Below the pieces are notes generated by a model. It was not told the DNA's origin, made no database searches, and saw only the letters and a list, made by a program, of their open reading frames with translations. The position numbers and the translations under genes were made by a program. A stretch of 8,484 nt of DNA from JAALKW01 sp033791145 (GTDB taxonomy: Bacteria; Pseudomonadota; Gammaproteobacteria; Legionellales; Legionellaceae): NCBI GenBank assembly GCA_033791145.1, contig JASJHH010000126.1, forward strand, positions 1 through 8,484. The letters are read 5' to 3'. This document shows, one piece after another, positions 5,802-8,484 of this stretch (the first letter of the stretch is position 1; every line of letters begins with the position of its first letter).

Positions 5802-7022
5802 TCAGTGAGTTTTGTTGAGAGGTTGGATGTCAAATGGAATAACCAGACGCTTGTGTCCATTTTGTGTTGCGTAGGTTCGATGATAAAGGTGGGATGGAAA
5901 AAGTAGTAACTGCCCAGGCTTAGGTTTTACAATTTTGTGTTCACCAGGGATTTTACGTTGAATGTGGGACAGTGTCGGAGGACCAAATTCAATGCATCCT
6001 TTTTTATCGTATGAGCACTTAGTTACGTCAGGAACCAAAATATAAAATACGCCGCTCATCCAACCGCGAGGATGAACGTGCCAACTTGCTTCCTCATCGT
6101 TCTCAGTAAATAAACACCACGGGGTCAGCTTCGCATTACTTGGGGAGTTCGTTAACCATGGATGAGGCTGATTTGGCAAGTCATCGATAGCCTTAGATAT
6201 CATCTGAGTTAATTCAATAAATAACGCTGATAATGCAGGTGTTTTGTGAGTTAGTAGCTCATCAATTCGCCATCCTAATTTTATGGCACTGTCATGGCGC
6301 CCGTATCTAAGTGCTGGGTGTTTAGAAAGTTCTAATGCTAATTTTGATAAAAAATCATCTAACGAAGATTCCCCGTCGATAGGTCCTTCAAGTTGTCTGG
6401 ATAGGGTATGTGCATTGATACCTGATAACCACTCTGCTTCCTCAGTTCTACCTAATAACGATAGGGCTGTGTAGCGATTTGCAAGTATTGTCGGGGTTAT
6501 CATTCCACGCGTTATATAATCATCGCATCGCTCTAAAACTTCAGCTTCATTGCTAACACTAAAGTCAATTGCTGCCCACGTGTTAAATGCTGTTGAATTA
6601 AAAGGCTGGGCTGTTAATGCATCTGAAAAAAAACGGATGGCTTTTTGAGCAAGACTGATACGCTGATGAGCAATACCTAAATGGGTTAATGTCTCCGATA
6701 GAGCAACTTCATCTGGCGCATTTTCTTTTGCTGTATGCAGTAAGGGTAAGGCCTGCAAATTACTCATGTTTGTATTGATGGCTAAATATGCTTTCGCACT
6801 CAAGCTCGGGACAATATATTTATTCTTGGCGTTTAGCTTGATTTCTTTTAAGTGGTTTAATGTTTCATTAAACTCACCTAAATAATAGGCTGTTTGAGCG
6901 ATCTGTATTTTTAGCTGCTCATTGTTTGGTTGCTTTGACAGTTTCTGCAAATATTGATTGAATAAAGCTCGTAAAGTAACTTTTTGCTTCCACGCAATAC
7001 TTAGGTTGAGCGTTTTTTTCAT
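5802..7022 (-). CDS. TPR-repeat 2-oxoglutarate/Fe(II)-dependent oxygenase
   Basis: Residues about 20-200 of this 406-residue protein are helical, TPR-like repeats (AQTAYYLGEFNETLNHL at 42-58, THLGIAHQRISLAQKAIRFF at 113-132), typically a peptide-binding scaffold. The C-terminal part resembles the putative 2OG-Fe(II) oxygenase family (TIGR02466/PF13759 type). It has W-H315-V-H317-P, then MSGVFYILVP (322-331), IEFGPP (344-349), PGQLLLFPSHLYH381 (369-381) and R392 in KRLVIPFDI. H315, H317 and H381 are the candidate iron ligands, and R392 would bind 2-oxoglutarate. The enzyme is cytoplasmic, as no signal peptide is visible. It begins 14 bases after the precursor stop codon without a clear Shine-Dalgarno sequence, which suggests translational coupling. 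The likely role is oxidation, for example beta-hydroxylation, of a residue in the precursor core; 2OG enzymes that hydroxylate lasso peptides are known (for example in canucin biosynthesis). The actual substrate is an inference. Confidence 0.82.
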   Translation of the reverse strand: MKKTLNLSIAWKQKVTLRALFNQYLQKLSKQPNNEQLKIQIAQTAYYLGEFNETLNHLKEIKLNAKNKYIVPSLSAKAYLAINTNMSNLQALPLLHTAKENAPDEVALSETLTHLGIAHQRISLAQKAIRFFSDALTAQPFNSTAFNTWAAIDFSVSNEAEVLERCDDYITRGMITPTILANRYTALSLLGRTEEAEWLSGINAHTLSRQLEGPIDGESSLDDFLSKLALELSKHPALRYGRHDSAIKLGWRIDELLTHKTPALSALFIELTQMISKAIDDLPNQPHPWLTNSPSNAKLTPWCLFTENDEEASWHVHPRGWMSGVFYILVPDVTKCSYDKKGCIEFGPPTLSHIQRKIPGEHKIVKPKPGQLLLFPSHLYHRTYATQNGHKRLVIPFDIQPLNKTH

Positions 7023-7036
7023 GAATGGCGCTTAAA

Positions 7037-7216
7037 TTAGGATTGAGAGCCTTGATTGAGGCTTGTTTCTTGACTGGATTCAGCGCCACTTTCAATTGTT
7101 GCCTTAACTAGATTCGTGAGTTGCGGGGGAATATAGTTCGTTGTTTTAGTTTTGCTTGAACTATCTTTTTTATTCGGTGTGTTTTCAGTTCTTGAGTTGG
7201 AATTATATTCTTGCAT
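7037..7216 (-). CDS. Candidate RiPP precursor peptide with lasso-type leader motif (59 aa), first gene of the operon
   Basis: The preferred start is ATG 7216, preceded by AGAGGA at 7220-7225. A longer frame opening with TTG at 7279 has no ribosome site, and that TTG is part of a likely -35 box. The peptide has a polar N-terminus rich in Asn, Ser, Thr and Lys, then Y28-I-P-P31-Q-L33-T-N-L36, matching YxxPxL, and then E42-S43-G44 at exactly the same spacing as in the 53-residue peptide at 3752-3913. If G44 is core residue 1, the 16-residue core has glutamate at position 7 (E50) and a Ser/Gln/Asn-rich tail, compatible with a seven-residue ring. In the usual leader spacing S43 would replace the conserved Thr at -2 and shift the core start by one. 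There is no Cys. The gene is followed by the oxygenase after 14 bases and then the synthetase, so it is the natural substrate of both. Confidence 0.74.
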   Translation of the reverse strand: MQEYNSNSRTENTPNKKDSSSKTKTTNYIPPQLTNLVKATIESGAESSQETSLNQGSQS

Positions 7217-7250
7217 ACGTCCTCTGTAATTTAGTCTTATGAATTTATCT

Positions 7251-7279
7251 ATTCTCAGATCATTTTCAGGCTTAGTCAA
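7251..7279 (-). promoter_or_regulatory. Putative promoter of the RiPP operon
   Basis: On the minus strand TTGACT (7279-7274) matches five of six -35 positions. It is followed by a 17-base spacer and GAGAAT (7256-7251), which matches four of six -10 positions. Transcription would start near 7244, about 28 bases before ATG 7216. A perfect palindrome, TCAAGCTTGA (7276-7285), overlaps the -35 box and could be an operator. Part of it (AAGCTTGAA) recurs at 7341-7349. Confidence 0.52.
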
Positions 7280-7376
7280 GCTTGAAAAAAGTCAGGATAA
7301 GATTGCAATAAGTTTGATCAACAAGACGCTGCATCTTGAAAAGCTTGAAGCTTATTACAAGCATTTGCAATGCCTT

Positions 7377-7813
7377 GAGGCTTTGTTGCATCGCTCAATC
7401 CTTAGCCATATTTGCAAAATAACAGCAGCACATTAAGACCTTCTTTTTTTGAAGTTTAGGATGTGCAGATGCCAAATAAATGGTTAAATCAAAAAGATAT
7501 TGAGATAAACAAACAAAAATACAAAGTTTCCAACTGGTCTGATTATAACAAAAGTCTTAAAAATAGAGGCGATGTTGAGATTTGGTTATCTCAACATTTA
7601 ATCAATCATTGGCATTATGAAGAGCGCATCTATGATGGTACAGGCTCAAGTAAAGATTACACGGATGAGGCAATCATCGTGTGTCATGAGCTTCGACAGA
7701 GCCGTCATCTACTAATTTCTATGGTAGACCCCATAGGGTTTGTAAAAATTTTATTAAGTATGTTTTTTGAAGACCAACGGTCAACCATAATTCGAAGGTT
7801 AGGCTTGTCATAA
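7377..7813 (+). mobile_element. Remnant of an IS5-family insertion sequence, left end plus truncated transposase
   Basis: GAGGCTTTGTTGCA at 7377-7390 resembles the terminal inverted repeats of IS5-family elements of the IS903/IS1031 type (for example GGCTTTGTTGAAT). It lies about 90 bases before a transposase start, the expected distance. No matching right-end repeat is found downstream to 8484, and the transposase frame stops after about a third of the usual length, so the 3' part of the element has been lost. The exact right boundary of the remnant is not visible. Confidence 0.55.
7469..7813 (+). pseudogene. IS5-family transposase, N-terminal fragment
   Basis: ATG 7469 has AGGA at 7458-7461 seven bases upstream; a GTG at 7463 in the same frame is less well placed. 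The 114-residue product carries the N-terminal region of IS5-type DDE transposases: KYKVSNWSDYNKSLKNRGD, then a W-x-S segment, YTDEAIIVCHELR (roughly residues 64-76), a degenerate counterpart of the LRQTQGFV stretch near GFVKILLSM, and RSTIIRRL in place of the usual PDYSTLSRRL. The catalytic DDE core, which would follow, is absent because the frame ends at TAA 7811-7813 with no transposase-like continuation in other frames. It is therefore non-functional. Confidence 0.7.
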
Positions 7814-7984
7814 ATTCCGTGCTGTATCATGCAGACTCCTTTATATTAGAACTGCATGAATTTGATCATAAAATTTAAACAATGTCGATCTGGTTAATAT
7901 TTAATCGATCGCCGCTCTAGTACCTTGAGTCCAGAATGGAATGATTTATACCCTTCATTATGTTAAAGACTTTGCTATATTCGG
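7814..7984. other. Non-coding spacer, no feature recognised
   Basis: Stop codons occur in all frames and I see no RNA gene, strong hairpin or convincing promoter. The stretch lies between the IS remnant and the half repeat, and is probably decayed mobile DNA. Confidence 0.5.
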
Positions 7985-8023
7985 GAGATCCCTCGCTGCG
8001 CTCGGGATGACGTGGGGAGTTAC
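7985..8023. repeat. Half copy of a dispersed repeat ending in the shared 11-base tail
   Basis: GAGATCCCTCGCTGCG followed by CTCGGGATGACG (7985-8012) is the right-hand half of a very widespread bacterial repeat whose other half would read CGTCATTCCGAG. That half is not present here. The TGGGGAGTTAC tail (8013-8023) is identical to the tail of the palindrome ending at 4049. Confidence 0.6.
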
Positions 8024-8057
8024 ACTTGATCTTGAGTGTGTAATTTAAGCGCACTAG

Positions 8058-8110
8058 TTGTTTTAATACAGCTTAAGGTATGTTATTATACGTATAGATT
8101 AAATTAAGGG
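8058..8110 (+). promoter_or_regulatory. Putative promoter and ribosome site of the glycosyltransferase gene
   Basis: TATTAT (8084-8089) is a reasonable -10 box. Possible -35 boxes are TTTTAA (8061-8066, 17-base spacer) or TTGTTT (8058-8063, 20-base spacer), both weak. Two TTAA-centred half-sites (8063-8067 and 8073-8076) are ten bases apart and recall a PmrA box, whose Legionella consensus as I remember it has an 11-base period. AAGGG (8106-8110) is a Shine-Dalgarno candidate, though 11 bases from the ATG. Confidence 0.35.
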
Positions 8111-8121
8111 CTCACCTAAAA

Positions 8122-8484
8122 ATGACTTATACTTTCAATCCGCATCGACATGTTAAAATTTGGTTAAGTAAAGACGAAGATGTTTTTTTAAACCAAGAAA
8201 ATCAATTACGCTTGGTGAGAATGCGCCATAAAAATCCTAATGATGAAATTCAGTTACTTTATGCAGAAAAATTACTGTCATCGAATGCAATTACAGCATT
8301 AAATGCGTTTTGCGAAAAGCATAATATTCAACCTGTATCTATTGAGGCTCATATTCTTCCTAATTGTTTAGACACAGAAAGTGAACAAAATTTAATTGGC
8401 TTATATCAGAGGGAGGTCAATGCACTGAATGCAGGAGGCAATGTCGCTGCTGCGAGTGATATATTACGCTGGATGAGTCCTGTT
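8122..8484 (+). CDS. Large-clostridial-toxin/SetA-like glycosyltransferase, N-terminal 121 residues (3' end outside window)
   Basis: The frame opens at ATG 8122 and is open to the edge. Residues 10-47 (HVKIWLSKDEDVF, NQENQLRLVRMR, then NPNDEIQLLY) match the opening beta-strand, Trp and N-x-x-N...NP pattern of the TcdA/TcdB catalytic fold, where this Trp (W14 here) stacks on the nucleotide. Residues 109-116 read AAASDILR, the diagnostic LCT-type motif whose Asp and Arg contact the UDP-sugar. In this family the metal-binding DXD lies about 16 residues later, so it should be encoded just past the edge (residues about 129-131). That is close to the DXD position I recall for Legionella SetA. Such enzymes add a sugar to host small GTPases or related targets. 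No signal peptide is present, as expected for a Dot/Icm effector. The gene stands alone in repeat-rich DNA. Confidence 0.78.
   Translation, partial: MTYTFNPHRHVKIWLSKDEDVFLNQENQLRLVRMRHKNPNDEIQLLYAEKLLSSNAITALNAFCEKHNIQPVSIEAHILPNCLDTESEQNLIGLYQREVNALNAGGNVAAASDILRWMSPV

Noticed and set aside
7217..7279. N-terminal extension of the 59-residue precursor from TTG 7279
   Set aside because: There is no ribosome site before the TTG, which is part of a likely -35 box; ATG 7216 has AGAGGA upstream.
7239..7436. Plus-strand frame of 65 codons over the RiPP promoter and IS end
   Set aside because: It runs through the -35/-10 boxes and into the IS terminal repeat, has no Shine-Dalgarno sequence, and its product matches nothing I recognise.

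Overview
The window most likely comes from a Legionella species or a very close relative (order Legionellales). The main evidence is a full-length Mip-type FKBP isomerase whose body closely resembles Legionella pneumophila Mip. Supporting evidence is the AT-rich codon use and, at the right edge, the start of a large-clostridial-toxin-like glycosyltransferase of the sort Legionella secretes as effectors.

Layout. (1) Positions 1-2957 look like ordinary chromosomal backbone: the 5' part of xseA on the minus strand, then mip and an ampG-like muropeptide permease on the plus strand, separated by only 18 bases. (2) Positions about 2958-4100 form a patchy, visibly GC-richer stretch. It holds a small secreted protein of unknown function, a 53-residue RiPP precursor candidate, and a palindromic dispersed repeat between hairpins. 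(3) Positions 4101-7216 form a minus-strand operon. Its order of transcription is a 59-residue precursor with a lasso-type leader motif, a TPR/2-oxoglutarate-Fe(II) oxygenase, and an asparagine-synthetase-like (lasso-cyclase-like) enzyme. (4) Positions 7377-8121 hold the left end and truncated transposase of an IS5-type element, a half copy of a dispersed repeat, and an AT-rich promoter region. (5) From 8122 to the edge is the N-terminus of a TcdA/TcdB/SetA-like glycosyltransferase, probably a type IV secretion effector.

How the parts fit. The most interesting system is the RiPP locus at 3752-7216. Two otherwise different small peptides lie at its two ends on opposite strands. They share the spacing Y-x-P-P-x-L-x-x-L, then five residues, then E-S-G. 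If that glycine is core residue 1, both cores have a glutamate at a position allowed for a lasso macrolactam (7 or 8). The synthetase would close the ring and the oxygenase would hydroxylate the peptide. No leader-binding RRE protein, leader protease or exporter is encoded here, so the pathway is either incomplete, supplied in trans, or not a canonical lasso pathway. Repeats and an IS remnant flank the locus, and it lies next to the conserved mip region, which suggests a horizontally acquired island. All functional assignments are from reading motifs; no database search was run.
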